Source: Nectonema munidae (lineage: Eukaryota > Nematomorpha > Nectonematoida > Nectonematidae). Taken from it: 64,000 bases of DNA. The position numbers and the translations under genes were made by a program. Each line of letters opens with the position of its first letter. Within the stretch, counting starts at the first letter, position 1. Below, in pieces: positions 1 to 12,997 of the stretch. The stretch covers positions 620,001-684,000 of the forward strand of contig JAUIRK010000121.1 in the NCBI GenBank assembly GCA_030549495.1, read 5' to 3'. The notes under the pieces were generated by a model, which was not told where the DNA came from, searched no databases, and saw only the letters and a list, made by a program, of their open reading frames with translations.

Positions 1-229
1 ATGAAAGCTGAATAAAATTGAAATTTATATTAGATGTACTACATTTTATTTCTAGATTTTACATGTTTAAAATATAAAAATGTGATAATTATGATCTCCG
101 AAAATAGACATTAGTAGTATATACATTATTACAACGAAGGGACTCGTTCTCAAGTTTAGTCAATTTGATTTGGTTCTCTAAAAACAGTAAATTCTTTGAC
201 TATTCAATTTGCTCAGTGGTATTTTTAAC
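1..229. other. AT-rich flank, nothing recognised
   Basis: I see no open frame, motif or repeat here apart from the TTAA at 226-229 that borders the next element. Confidence 0.6.
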
Positions 230-3023
230 CCTATCACTGACGAGGCCATTTTAGCCCCACTCCTCAACTGAAATTTCTATTGTACAAAATTGGCTGAATT
301 CAATGCCTTCAAACTTTGTGTCTTTTCCTAAAATCCTTTGATGCATCTTTTGACACTGTTTTCATGGTAGTTGAATGACCATCTCATGTCAAAAACTGTG
401 AATCAAACGTACATTTTTTTCAACAAAATTTTTTATATTATAATGTCTATAACTTATAATTTAGTGTTTATATTAGATACACTCTTAAAAATTTATAATC
501 ATATATATATTGGAACACATAACACTTATATATACATATTTTATTGATGATAAAATTGCTTATGAAAACATTCATTCAAATTTTAAATAAAATTATTTTT
601 TTATAAAAAAATTAACCATGTTGATTTCATTTCTCAACCTACTTTTCACTATTAGGGTGTGAAAATTTATGAAAGTATAAATCAAATTTGCGGTTTTCGC
701 CTGAAAATTCTGTCCAAAAATATTATTCTAATTTTAAATAAAATATGTATTTTCATACTAAATCAATCATGCTCATTTCATTTCCGTACTAAATTTTTGC
801 AATTAGGGTTTCGAATTGTTTAAAAGTAAAAATCAATTTTGCGGTTTATATCTCAAATTTTTCCCCAAGAATATTATTGGAATTTTAAATAAAATTAATT
901 TTTTTACCAAATCCACTATGCTAATTTTATTTCTCGGCTTAGTTTTCACTATAAGGGTGTGAAAATTTATGAAAGTGTGAATCAAAGTTGCGGTTTTCGC
1001 CTGATAATTGTGTCCAAAAATATTATTCAAATTTTAATTAAAATAAATATTTTTATACTAAATCAACTATGCTGATTTGATTTCCGTACTCATTTTTTGC
1101 AATTAGGGTGTCAGAGTGTTTAAAATATCAATCAAGTTTGCGGTTTAAGTATGAAATTTTTCTCATTTATCCATATTTTTTTAAAATATGTAGAACAAAC
1201 AGATTATATTTCTCGACTCATTTTTAGCTATTAGAGTGTTAAAATGGCAATCATATTTGTGGTTGACGGCAAAAATTATTTCCTTGAACATTATTTATAT
1301 TCTAAATAAAATATATTTTTGTACGAGATCTTGCTGATTTCATTTTTGGACTTCGTTTTCGGAAAATATCAATCAAATTTTTTATTTCCCCCTGAAAATT
1401 CTTCAAAAACATTCAATATTTTTAAACTAAATTTACCAAGCTTATACCATTTTTTGACTGTTTTTACCATTACTGTGAAAAAATGTGCCGAGCTATATAG
1501 ATTTAAGAAACAAGTATGTAACTGTTCTTCGCGGAAGATATATCGTTTTCCAAATGAAGTAGGATTTGTTGTAAAAATCGAGTATTGAGATTTTCAAAAA
1601 AACATCTTAACCGTGAAGAAGAAGCTCCTATATTGTGAATCATAAATCTTTAAACCTTGATCTTATTAGTTAATATTTCAAACATCATTTGACTAAAAAA
1701 GTGATTTAAAATTTTGAAACAGTTAGAGTTACCATAAATATGACAGATAACCAATAGGTGAAGTTATAACTATTCTTAAAAAATTTTTATAGAAGTGAAT
1801 CAAATTTGACAACATTTTTTCCTTCGGTGTGAATTAGTGAATATTTTAGAAGTGGGAAATTTTTGTAATTGAAAAAAGAGGATTATGAATGGATTCACGA
1901 AGAACAAGAATTTGAAAAAGGATTGGTTATCAAATATTCAGAGTGATATTTGTTCATAACCACTGTAATACAAAACATGATATTAATAAAAAAAAAGGCA
2001 GGATCAATAAAAGGATTCTCTTCAATAGAAAAGTAATGAAATCGCTTAAATTCTGAGTTAAATATATTTCTGAAAATGTTTTTTCAAACATAGATTGCAC
2101 AAAATGAATTTCTCATCAATAGAAAGCTACCAAGGTAGGATCAGTTTAGAATTAATATCAAAATTAGATATCATATAAAGTATGGGAAAATGAAGTAGAC
2201 TACAAGCTGAGAGTGTATTTGTAAGGAAAACAATAGATGTCCAATTGAGATTTATGGTTCAAAGCTCCCTCTTTAATTAGTAAACTTGGTTTAGTTAGAT
2301 TAGCAGCCAGTAAAATTTTCCTCCATGTAATTTTACAACAATTTTTTACTAAATTTATGTTTATGATTAAATATATTATAATATAAATAACCCATATATA
2401 GGCTTATTATTGAACATTTTTATCAGAATTAAAATTTTTAATTTTATGACATTTTATCTGCTTTGATTACAATTTGGTCCCATTCCTATTTATGAGATGG
2501 ATAAAATCATTATTATATATTTTATCGATTGTGCTTAAATATATAGATATCAATGTAGTGTTAAACTAAGTAAATATATAACCATTCTAATCACATTGAA
2601 ATGCAATATTCATTACATGTGTATATATTGACAAAAATAATGTCATGATGAATTAGAGAAAGGTTGATTTGCTAAATGGGACTAAAATTATTCAAAAATT
2701 ATAAAAAAAAATCTGACCACAAATTAAAAAAACTTAAACAGTAACCACAATTTAAATATAGAGTGACAAAAGTGTATTTTCAGAATCAAATTGAGAATTT
2801 TTGATTTTCTGTGTATTATTTTTTCATTTTATATAATTGGCATTGATTGACAGATTTGATTGATTTTCATGAAAAATAGATGACACCATCAGATTCACAA
2901 TCAATTATTATATGAGTTCAAGCGAAATTTTGTAAAAATATTCAATAGTTTAATAAAAAAAAATGGGACTAAAATGGTCCTCCTTGTCACTGAGGAAATG
3001 AAAATAGCCCGTCACAAATAGGG
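230..3023. mobile_element. Non-autonomous piggyBac-type element, TTAA at both ends
   Basis: The left end reads TTAA (226-229) then CCCTATCACTGACGAGG and, a little further in, CCATTTTAGCCCCA. Read inward on the opposite strand, the right end gives TTAA (3024-3027) then CCCTATTTGTGACGGG and, further in, CAGTGACAAGGAGGACCATT followed by TTAGTCCCA. Ends starting CCCTA next to a duplicated TTAA are the hallmark of the piggyBac superfamily. The element is 2794 bp and has no transposase-like frame, so it would depend on a transposase supplied elsewhere. Its left half is filled by the ~149-bp repeat array; its right half (about 1600-2950) is plain AT-rich DNA, with a further copy of the subterminal TGGGACTAAAAT near 2677. 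The match between ends is imperfect, so it is not recent. It could be two unrelated TTAA sites, but the shared subterminal block argues against that. Confidence 0.7.
575..1590 (+). repeat. Array of ~149-bp repeat units (satellite-like), copy 1
   Basis: Six or so diverged units follow one another. Each has a block like TGCTGATTTCATTTC, then TTTTCACTATTAGGGTGTGA, then ATCAAATTTGCGGTTT, then AATATTATTCAAATTTTAAA. Units begin near 600, 750, 900, 1050, 1190 and 1320. The first four alternate: units 1 and 3 share GAAAATTTATGAAAGT and a GCGGTTTTCGCCTGA block, while 2 and 4 share TTTCCGTACT and TTTAAAA. That gives a dimer of about 300 bp. The short open frames here do not look coding. A related array lies at 60650-61640. 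Confidence 0.8.
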
Positions 3024-3027
3024 TTAA

Positions 3028-5870
3028 GACGATAATATTGAATATTAGGTTTCTTGTGATAATTAAGGACAATACTATGATGATCATGATACCTTATTAA
3101 TCATTCTTTGGTCAGGAAACTTTAGGCTGCCTTTCAATGACTGTAGCAATATGTTATTTCATTAAATTTAACCTTCGTAAAATGGTTTCACTCCCAATGG
3201 AGCATATTTTGTTTTGTTGATGAGCTCTTATTGAGACTTAAAGCTAGAAAATATTAAGAAAACATTTAGGCTAGAAGACGAACAAGTAGAAAATTCAACA
3301 AAATTATTCGATAATACATATTATCCTTGATAATCTTACAAACACCGTTGTAGTTTCGAGTATTAACAGCTGTTACGTCTAAGCACAATCCTGCAAACGA
3401 TCTATTAACTTGTAGTCAATCATACACCTCGTTTATAAATGCTTCCGCTATTTGTCTCCGGTTCCTTTGCTGATACATATGTATACGACACATATGTATA
3501 CAAATACAGATATGTGCTCTTCTTGTTTGCCATGCTTAACAAATATAAATTTGTCGCCAAATTTTCACACAAGTGGTGCATCAAGAATGAACTTACATTA
3601 CATTTCAGTTTCTAAATCCATTCTAAACTTCTTTTATCTTCACTCTGGAAACAGCAAGTTTTGAGGCAACAATATGCATGTATGGTGAATTGAAGTTTCA
3701 TTTTGTTCTAGGGCTGCTTTAAAATTAGCAACAAAATATATGCCGCTTATAAAGAATGTTCTAGATCCAGCTTTCCAATGAACATCTTTCTAGTACTTTG
3801 CTGGACATACAAGAAGGGTATTTTTAAAGAATTTTATGATTCTTTACCAAGCATTTATATGGAAATTCTCAGTAACTCGCATGGCTTCAAATAGTAATTC
3901 CTTTTAATGATTCTTATCTCCATTATGATTTCCATTTCTTAAGACATTTTTATAATTCAAGGAAATGGTTTTGAGCCTTTCAACATATATAAGGTCCATA
4001 TTGCCTTTAATAACAATTTTGTTTTGAGTCTTGGATTTTTCACAATATTAGTGAAAAACAAGAAAAGTAAACCAACATATGTTGATGTTTCAAGTTTAAA
4101 AAGAGTTTTCAAATAATCCAATGGTCTTCTGCTGTCTTGTATTCGGCGTCTGAAAGGTATGCTTCGAGTAAATTAGCCTGAGCTAATATCATCAATTATC
4201 AAAAAAAGTAGCATATGCTCATTGCTTGATCGACCTGTAAACTGATGCACAATAATAAAATTTTTTAGTTTTTAAATAGTTTTAGGAGGGGAATATTGGT
4301 GGCGTATGCAAAGAAATCTTTTGAGAAAATAGAAAATTAATTTTTTTTTGATTATCTTATTATAGTTTTAAAATGGGGCAAAGTTTAAAAATATCTAAAG
4401 AAAAAGTTTCCTTTTTTAATTAGTAATTTATACAATTAGTTTTTATAGTATTTAATATAATTTCAAAATTTAATTTTAATCTTAACTGGATAAATATAAT
4501 ATAAAATTTATTTTTATTACTAATTTCTCATAATTTAATACAAACCTACTAAAAGTATTTATGTTTCATCATTAAAGTTTTTTTACCTAAATTTGTTTAC
4601 TATATAACCTAATAAAAGCTTCAACATTTAAACCCAGTATAAAAATGAACAATAGAAGTAAAAGTATATTTTTATTAGTAAGCTGATATTTTTTTTAAAA
4701 AGTTTGTTTTTTATCATAATTATTATATTTTTAAATTAATCAATTTTATATTGCTATTGTAGGATCATATTTTTTATCAAAGATTTTTATCATTGGGTTT
4801 ATTTGAGAGGCTAGCCAAAAAAGACACCTATTTTTATTTGAGGGGCTATCCCAAAAAGAAAGTGACCGATTAACTAAAATGGGAATATAAGCATTATATA
4901 TGCATTTGATATATATGATAGTTGGGTAGACTTAGCATTTGTAGAGGAAAGAGTTTTACATGAATACAAGACAAACTTTACTAACATACTTTATTTAACT
5001 TTCTTAAAAAAATTTCTGAAAGTGCTAATAAAAATATATAAACAGTATGAGCAGTTTTAAAGAAGGATAATTTCACATACAGGAAAAATAACGCTATATA
5101 TATAAGTGCTTTCACGATACACATTGGTTTTCCTGAAACTCGCAATGAATAAGTATTCATTTTCCCACAGTTCATTAAACTGATGTTTGCTATCACTTTC
5201 TGCTTTTCTTTTGTTCATTAGAATGATAAGAGAAATACTTGTATATTTCTTGGATTTTTATAAAAAAAAACATATTTTAAAGCATCCAGATGAGGCGTAA
5301 AAATTAGAAAATTAGAAAAAAAATTATAAAATTTAAATTTTATATTCTAATAAAGTTAGATATGCTAACTCCAAATATGTAATCTATTTGTACTGAATCA
5401 GTAATACAGTCAATATTCGATATTCGAAAAAATTTAAAGTCTAATATAAAATTTATTAAATCTTCATGAAAAATGATAAAAAAAATAAAACAATTATTAT
5501 TAGATGAAAAATTATAACTTCAATAACACTCATGGTATATTAAAATAAGAATAAAAAACTTTATTTTACTTACGAACACAAATGGTGTTTTTTGATGAAT
5601 GGAACAAAAAAAAATTTAATTTTTTTATTTTAATTTCATGTGCTTAAATTGAATATGATGTGCTTATAACAAATGCGCCTATTTCGAATATTGACTGTAA
5701 CTAAGTAAGTAAGCATTTTTTGAAAACATGAATTAAAAGAAGGAAAACACAAACATAGCAAACAATATAAACATGAAAATGAAACATGTTGAAAAAAAAA
5801 GATAATTTTAAAAAAAGAGGGCCCAAGGATTATGAAAATAATCATCCAGATGATCCACTCTTGGAATGAA
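3028..5870. other. AT-rich intergenic DNA, nothing recognised
   Basis: No coding-like frame or structured RNA is visible. The only patterns are a short CATATGTATAC repeat near 3476-3500 and an imperfect direct repeat of about 40 bp at 4798-4860 (TATTTGAG-GGCTA-CCAAAAA twice). Confidence 0.6.
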
Positions 5871-5875
5871 AGTAA

Positions 5876-6015
5876 TATATATGTATGGATGTATGTATGC
5901 ATACTCAAATATATATACGCAATGAAAGTAGAGTCAAGATTATTACTAAATAATTGCATAAGTAATTAAGAAAAAAGAAATTTTATATTTACATTTATAT
6001 ACATATACACAAATA
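5876..6015. repeat. TATG/ATAC-rich simple repeat at the 3' end of a LINE
   Basis: Degenerate microsatellite of TATGTATG and ATATATAC steps, immediately past the 3' end of the LINE that reads towards it. Such tails are common where LINEs have inserted. Confidence 0.5.
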
Positions 6016-6104
6016 TATATAATATGTAAAAATATATGAACAAAAGATTCAGGAAAAAAAAAGAAAAAATTAGAAGAAAGAAGTTACACAAAGCAACAAA
6101 AAAA

Positions 6105-8968
6105 TTAAGCCTTTAAGCCAATCTTCTCTTTCAGCTTCTTTTTGAACGCTTGGTAGCTCGAACACTCCGAATAAAGATGGAGGGAATTGAAAGTTTTTAT
6201 GCTTTTAATAAGAATTTTGCAAAAAACTGATTTCCTTTTAAAGTATGACATGTAAAGCATTATTCTGCCTTGTCCAATGATCATGCACCTCATTATTAGC
6301 AAAATACAAGAAACTAAAGTGCCCGTTTAAGTAAAAGTTTTTGTAAGCAAATGTACAAAGAGAATAGGAAACATTTTGATCAATAGAAACGTGATACTTT
6401 TTTTCCAATGAAGAATGATTAACAAAATTAAGTAACTTTTTTATAGAAGATTCAAGCATATTCATATCTTTTCTATCCGCGTTTTGCCAAAGAATCGTGG
6501 CATACAACAAATGAGGATATATGAATGCATTAAGAAATTTAATACGTGTAATATTATTGAAATATGATTTCAACTTGAACATAATTCCATAAATTCGGGA
6601 AACTTTAGTAATGATGTGCTTAACATGGTTTTTTCATTTTAGATTACAATCAATTACAACTCCTAAATATTGAGTTTGATAGACCTGTTCCAAAGTTTCA
6701 TTGTTGATTTTTAATGCATATTTATTTAGAGCAGTTTTATTAGAAAAAAACATATAATAACATTTAGAGACATTCAAAGAAAGTTTGTTGACTAATGTCC
6801 AATTGTATATCAAATCCAAAAAACAATTCACTTTTTCAATTTCTAACGCGCTGATGTATTCAAAAGGATATGTGATTAAGACATCATCAGCATAAAGAAT
6901 GAATTTGAAAGGTGAAGATTGATACCTAACAATATCATTTATGAAAACAACAAATAAAAAAGTTCGATTATGGAACCCTGGGGAACTCCTACATTGACGT
7001 TGTAAACTGAAGAAGAATTATGATAAGAAATGAAGTTGGGGCGTGAATACAAAAAAAAAGAAATCCAACTAAGAAGAGATCCCCTAATTCCATATCGGTT
7101 CAGTTTATGCAATAATAGAACATGATCAACTGTATTGAAAGCCTTTTTGAAGTCAAGAAATATTCCCAAAGTAGATTTACTATTAAAAAATGAGTTGGAT
7201 ACATGATGAACAAAGCTGAAAAGTGCATCCTGAGTTGAACGATTCGGAAAAGCCTAGTTGACACGGAGAAATGAGATTGTGTCTATCAAAAAAAGATATT
7301 AACTTAGTCAAAACTATTCTTTCAAAAATTTTTGAAAAGCAAGAAGTTGAGCTAATTAGTCGATAGGAGTTGATATCATTTGACTTCTTATTTGATTTTA
7401 AAAGAGGTATGACTTTTGTAAGCTTTAAGGCTGATGGAAAGATACCAGAAGACAAAGAAAGGCTGAAAATATGGACTAAGCAATTAATATAAGAAAAAAT
7501 AGACTTGGCAATTACTGACATACAAATGTCATCAGGCCCAGAAGATTTTTTATTTGACATGGAAGCAACTGCAATTAAAACATCGTCATAAGAAACAGAC
7601 AAAGAATTAAACTCAAAGTAGTTATATTTTATGTTGGTATCAATGTGTTTGCAATGTGATACATAATCAGAAAAGAGACACAGGAAAAAAACTAACCTTA
7701 AGCTCTTCAGCAGTAAATGGTATGTTCATAGAACTTGCACTAGGCTTCATAAACGTTTTAATTGTACTCCAAAAAGACCTATTTGTGGAGTTCAAAAGTT
7801 TTTCAGAGTAAAAAAGGGCTTTAGCCTGCTTAACTTTAAATTTATAGAACTTAAGAAATTTCTTATAACTAATTTCATCACAATAAGATTTTCTAAATTT
7901 AGAGTACAAATAAACTTTTCTTTTTCTGAGACCCGAGAGTTCCTTGCTAAACCAATGATTACAAACTTTTTGGCGAACTTTTACAAAAGGATAATTTTAT
8001 CATAGCAACTTTTAAATAGAAGGAAAAATTTATCGAAAGCTGAATTAGGGTCAATTTCTTCAAAAACAGGATTCCAATTAATGGTGTCAATATTTGTAAT
8101 AAAACTACTGGTGTTATTGTGCGAAAAAATACGCCTATTATTATAACTATCAGTAATTCGCTTATGAGAAGTATGAAAAAAAGTACATAAGGCCACATTT
8201 GGAAAATGGTCAGAAATATCTGTAACGATATTATAAGACCTAACATTAAATACACCGTTTGAAAAGATATTATCAATAAGTGATTGATTGATAAAGTTTG
8301 TTCTTGTAGACTTAGTAATTAAAGGCACAAAATTGTGAGAGATTAATTTATTTAAAAATTCAAACTCTTGAGTACCATAACCAAGTTTTAGTAAATCAAT
8401 ATTGAAATCTCCGACGAGAAAACTATTATCTGTTATCAATGGCAAAATGATTGAATCCATAAAAAAAAATTGAATTCAGATAACCTACTAGAAGGAGATC
8501 GATAAATGCAGAAAACAGTGAATTTAATGCTATTTAAACGAAAAGATGCAAACAGGGATTCACAAGAATTAAACGGGCAATTTCAAATTTTTCGAAATCT
8601 AACCGATGAGAGAAAAACAATCCTACACCACCACCTCTAGAGTCTCTTTTAGCATACTTGAAAGGATAATTAGGTAGTTGAGGGAAAGAGCTTTTAAAAT
8701 TATTCCATATTTTACTTACAACTATAATATTGAAGGAAAAACTAAACTGATCCAATAACAATTCAAGATAGTCATAATTTCTACTTAGACTTCTAATATT
8801 TAAATGAAATAGCCTAAGATCACTATGAGAACAAGACAACTTAAAAAGATCACCTGAATCAACCATTTCAGTTATACAATTTAAATCTATTAACTTGTTA
8901 AGAAAATTTAAAAAAAAAGACGAAGAAGATAAATCTAATATTTCAAAATTACGAGAGGATTCTATCAT
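6105..8968 (-). pseudogene. LINE ORF2 pseudogene: endonuclease plus reverse transcriptase
   Basis: Reading down the - strand: the endonuclease shows FHLNIRSLS (about 8810), the RGGGVGLFF block (8630) and GDFNIDLL (8400), all AP-endonuclease landmarks. The reverse transcriptase then shows KVIPLLKS with the following SYRLISSTSCFSKIFERIV (7420-7330), LDFKKAFNTVDHVLL (7155-7110), GVPQGSI (about 6970), and FILYADDVLI, whose YADD lies at 6883-6894. The downstream region continues with NKLSLNVSKCYYMFF and ends near 6105. Its start ATG overlaps the ORF1 stop as ATGA (8965-8968), the arrangement used for stop-and-restart translation in many LINEs. Frame breaks lie between 8534 and 8460, at 7981-7909, 7667-7602, 7183-7169, 6939-6831 and 6634-6582. 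The family name is inferred from domain order, not from a comparison. Confidence 0.85.
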
Positions 8969-9270
8969 TCAAAAGTATTACAATCTAGATAAAAGTTCAA
9001 TGAACTTAAGTTATTATCACGTATAAGCTTTTTCATTTGTAAAAGTTTACCACATAACTTTGAATTGCAAGCATGATTACTCTCCACTCCATCAACAGAA
9101 CAAGGTTTACATATAAAAAGATTCGGGTCTTTAAGGTCACATTTTTGAGAAGAGTGATTTAGGGAACGAAAACGACACAATGACATAGATTTGCATTCAT
9201 TTGCTATATGTCCATACCTATTACAATTATAACAAATCCTTACAGATGCAAGCTGAATATCATGAGCCAT
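8965..9270 (-). pseudogene. LINE ORF1 C-terminal part with zinc knuckles
   Basis: The 101-residue frame has a CCHC knuckle, CYNCNRYGHIANEC, followed by further Cys/His pairs (CRFRSLNHSSQKC and CKPCSVDGVESNHAC). ORF1 proteins of Jockey-group LINEs carry such knuckles at their C-terminus and bind the element RNA. Only this end is seen; the usual upstream half is missing or unrecognisable. It stops in the ATGA overlap with ORF2. Confidence 0.75.
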
Positions 9271-9290
9271 GCCTTAAGTAATTCCGTGCT

Positions 9291-10350
9291 TCGAGTCAAG
9301 TGAGAAACGAATGGGCCAGCGAACTTGTTTTTCACATTTATAAAAACGTTATTTGTGAACAAATTTTATTTATATATACCTAACAATATTAAGACTAATA
9401 TGCATTTTGGTATTTTTGTGTACTATTTGATGAAACAAATAAAAAAAATATTAATCTAGTTTTAAATACGAAACATCGAAATTAACGCCATCTACATTGT
9501 TCACAGATGGTTTTGTTTATTGAAAGACCTTACTTTTCTTCATGTTAGTGGAAACAATTGCAGCACTATAAACTACGAGAATATTTTACCTTTTTCAATA
9601 TCCAGTATTTCTTTGAAACTATTCCTACATACTTGAACAAATAATCAAAAAATGAAAACATTTTGTTACTATAAAGAGGGAGAGAAAACCAAGGGTTGGA
9701 ATAAATAATAAGTACTTTACCATAAACTTGCCAAAACAATCACAATTAAATATTTTTACAAGAATCAAAATATAATTAAAAAGATATAAAATCAGTTGGA
9801 GTTATTTCCTCTCTTTAATATTTTATTGAGAGCATGAAAGTTTACTTTCATCGATTTTATTGCACTTTATGGCGTGAACTATACTAAGGTTTCATTAATA
9901 AGATTTTATCCTTATTTTTACATAAGATTTAGATAGAGAGACTGCCACCTAGCAGTAAGAATGGTAAATCAAGAATATATTTGAATAAAACAAATTATGC
10001 TAGTCATGCTATTCGTTTACATACTCTGATAATATTGTTTACCCTATTATTTCTTTACTTGAAAAGCAACACGTTAACATTGCTGATAAAAATTTGTGCT
10101 TTCATTTTATACGTCTAGTTAGTATTTACATAAATTCCAAAAATATAGTTTTTTTTATAAGTCAAACTTTAAACTAGATTAGCCTTATCGTAATGCGATG
10201 TCTTTAGAAAACATTGATAAAATAATTGTTCTTCCGATTTTTTATCTGAGATTCAATATTCCTGATTTATGAGACTTACTTAAGAGTTGAAAAATGTCTT
10301 TCTTATTGGTTTTAAAATTTTCAGCATGCTTGAAACAAATTCACTTTGCT
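9291..10350. other. AT-rich DNA, nothing recognised
   Basis: No frame, repeat or end sequence that I can support. Confidence 0.6.
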
Positions 10351-10499
10351 TTCAAAAAGAATTCAATACAGCAAGATTTTTTTGCCAACTTGAGGCAAAC
10401 AAGGTAAGTAAATACTGTGTCCTGACTGAAAGCCAATCATTTGTGTAGTGGGAATTTTTATTCCATCCACTCGATCTTTCTAATTCTTGTTTCTGATAT

Positions 10500-11300
10500 T
10501 TTTCCCTACGTGATTTGAGTTGAACAAACAGCGATGTTGCTTTCATCATTGGAGATTGTATATGCGTAGTACATAAGAAAGTTTCCTACCGTTTTATTCG
10601 ATGCAATCGGATTTGTGCTAGTATTTCGAGACGTCCAAATACTATCAAATGGATCATTAGAGGCATACGAAAATGGGTTGAGGGGGGAGAGGGGGGCGGG
10701 AGACAAAGCCTTGACTGAAATGTTTAAGAAAGAACGAATGCCATCTTGTCGAAGATTTCTTATTTCTTCGGTCGATTTGGGAATGGGCTTTTTCTCTTTT
10801 TTAGGAAAACTTGTCGTTGGTTTGGCTGGAACTTTGACTCCTATTCTTAAGCAGGAGGAAATACCGAATTGTTTCGCTGCTGCTCCCCAAGTCCTTTAGC
10901 AGCAGCTAATGCTGTTGAAGTACCTTGGTTTAATAGACCTAGATCATTAGATTTGGCAGAACGTCGCAGTTTCTTCGTAGAATGTCAAAAAGTATTATTT
11001 TGTCAAAAGGAAACATCTCGGAATTTTTAAAAATATTTTCTCTAGCTAGTTCTCTTGCGATGTGCTAGGTCTGACTTAGCGTGCCCATGTTCTGCTTTTA
11101 CTTGATATAGCCAGCTTGGACAATTGATGTGTACGTGATCTTTTTCTGAAACATTTGCACTTGTTTGAGTTTCTATCCGCATCGTGGCTTATTTTCTTTG
11201 AAAAGATAGTGTTGCGTCTTTGAGTTTGTTGAAGCGCTCATGACTTGATCTTGTTGTAATGTTCAAGTTCGATTGGGACTTTGTGCATTTATAGTCTTGC
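10500..11300 (-). pseudogene. Unidentified, broken coding-like island
   Basis: GC content rises here, and the - strand gives long protein-like stretches in alternating frames: SSHERFNKLKDATLSFQRK, then ATMRIETQTSANVSEKDHVH (about 11180), INCPSWLYQVKAEHGHAKSD (about 11110), ARENIFKNSEMFPFDKIILF, KKLRRSAKSNDLGLLNQGTS, and KPTTSFPKKEKKPIPKSTEE followed by LNPFSYASNDPFDSIW (about 10690-10650). Stops and frame changes separate them, and I see no consistent splice sites at the breaks. The last part holds NPF and DPF tripeptides, which in other proteins bind endocytic adaptors, but this alone proves nothing. It looks like a decayed gene or processed copy. I do not recognise the family. The + strand frame at 10615-10899 is probably a shadow. 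Confidence 0.4.
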
Positions 11301-11479
11301 TTAACAAATTTGAAGGAGATGAGTCTTTGAAATTTTTGAATCAAAGTGACTTGAAGTTGGGGCAAAAAGGGGAAATGAGTCGTGTTTCTGTAAAGCGGCC
11401 TTATATAATTATATTTTTCTTTGGAAGAACTAAAAAAATCTTGAAAGTAACTAAATAAAGTTTTTTGAAACATAAATAG

Positions 11480-12997
11480 AATGATTTTTTTTAACTAAGG
11501 CAAATATTGATAAAAGAAAATTGAAGTAGATGTAAACACGATTGAAATTATTCCATAAAGTTTTTTTTGATGGTGATTGAAATGAAGATACTAATACTAA
11601 ATTTATAGAAAACATGTCAAGACAAATAATGATAGACACTACTATCTTGTATTTCTATTATTATCTTCATAAGTAATCAATGGAGAATAGTTTGTAAAAT
11701 CGATGTTTATCATCGGTCTTTTAGCAGTGGTTAGTTTCTTAATTTTAAGGCTGACTGGTTTTTTGTTATATAAAAAAGAGCATAGCTAGTTAGTTAAGTT
11801 TTAAACTTTTAACAAAATATCACGCTTAGTTCAAGCATTCATTTTAATATCAAAAATCTCAAAATTTGCTTGAAATTTAAATGTGCATATTTAAATTTTA
11901 TACCTTTTCCAGAGTGAATTTAAACACGCATTTTAAGTTATGTTTATATAGATCGTGTTTTGAATTAATTTGTTGTCGACTTGATACCTCTCGGGCTGCA
12001 TCTTGGACAACACTTATCATCACAATCTATCATTTTTTCATCATCATCACTTAGCATCGCTTTGCTTGATGCATTTAACAATTAAACATTCAGTTTTACT
12101 CGTTTCCATATTTGTTCGCACTATTGACGTTTCATTCCCTGCATAATTAATCAATACTGTATTTGATTTTAATTTTACATCAAACTTTTTATTCCATTGT
12201 ATACTACTATACATACACAAGTGTAGAAGCATTTCTTCTTGTGTAATATCTTTTCGTTGCTATAGTTTAATAATTAGAATGCATTTTTTGAATTGTGTCA
12301 TTGAATGCTGATTTAATTTTCATTTACTGCCTTAATTGACTAATAAAATTTCTGTCCATTTTCTTCATTTCAAATTTAGAAGCGTCATTTTTAAAATGGA
12401 AGCTAGCGACATTAATTCAGAGTTTTGCCACTTTTTGAATTCTAACACGCCGCCAAACCCAGAAAAAACAGCGCATAATTCTATTAATTGTTTCAAAACC
12501 TTCAATTACTCCAAGAGTCGTTGTTTTACAGCGTGGACGATTGATAAAGCGAAGTTCAAAGTCAATAACAAAGGTTTTTTTAAATAATTTTTATATATGC
12601 TGCATCGAAATCTTAACCTGGCTCCATCTGATCTTACCCAGGAAATATATTTTATTAATATTTTCAACGGTTAAAAACTACTTGTAAATAATCGAAAAAA
12701 TCAAGATTAAGGCTTAAAAAATCTAGAAACTAAGCATTGTATCAAGAAACCCAGATCTTGGTTAGAAAAACCAGGAATGATATTCCTGCCTTAGACACTC
12801 CATGTACATGTTATAATTACAATTTCCAAAAGGAGCTTCATAGTGTCATATCACTCTTTTAAGTGGATTGAGTGAGAGTTGGCAATGCTGGGGTATTTAT
12901 TCCGATTGTGTAGGAGCACGGCTTTCAGACTTATCCTTTAAAATTAAAAAAATTTTAATTTTCTTTTCTCGTATACTTTGATTTATGTTAGTTTGGT
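11480..12997. other. AT-rich DNA with one unrecognised frame
   Basis: Nothing recognised except a + strand frame at 12336-12587. Its second Met opens MEASDINSEFCHFLNSN and the frame has richer codon use than its surroundings, but it shows no known motif. It could be chance. Confidence 0.4.

Larger units (their letters stand above)
6040..9290 (-). mobile_element. Decayed non-LTR retrotransposon (APE-type LINE, Jockey/CR1-like)
   Basis: On the - strand there is the end of an ORF1 with zinc knuckles, then an ORF2 with an AP-endonuclease and a reverse transcriptase, in the order expected of Jockey/CR1-group LINEs. ORF1 begins only at about 9270, just before its knuckles, so the 5' end is probably truncated or lost. 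The 3' end is close to 6040-6100, in an A/T-rich tail. Several frame changes and stops split ORF2 into at least six frames, so it cannot move by itself. I found no target-site duplication. Confidence 0.85.

Noticed and set aside
575-1590. CRISPR-like array
   Set aside because: Units are ~149 bp, diverged and contiguous with no spacers, in eukaryotic DNA.
10615-10899. 94-residue + strand frame
   Set aside because: The - strand of the same stretch looks more protein-like; the + frame is probably its shadow.
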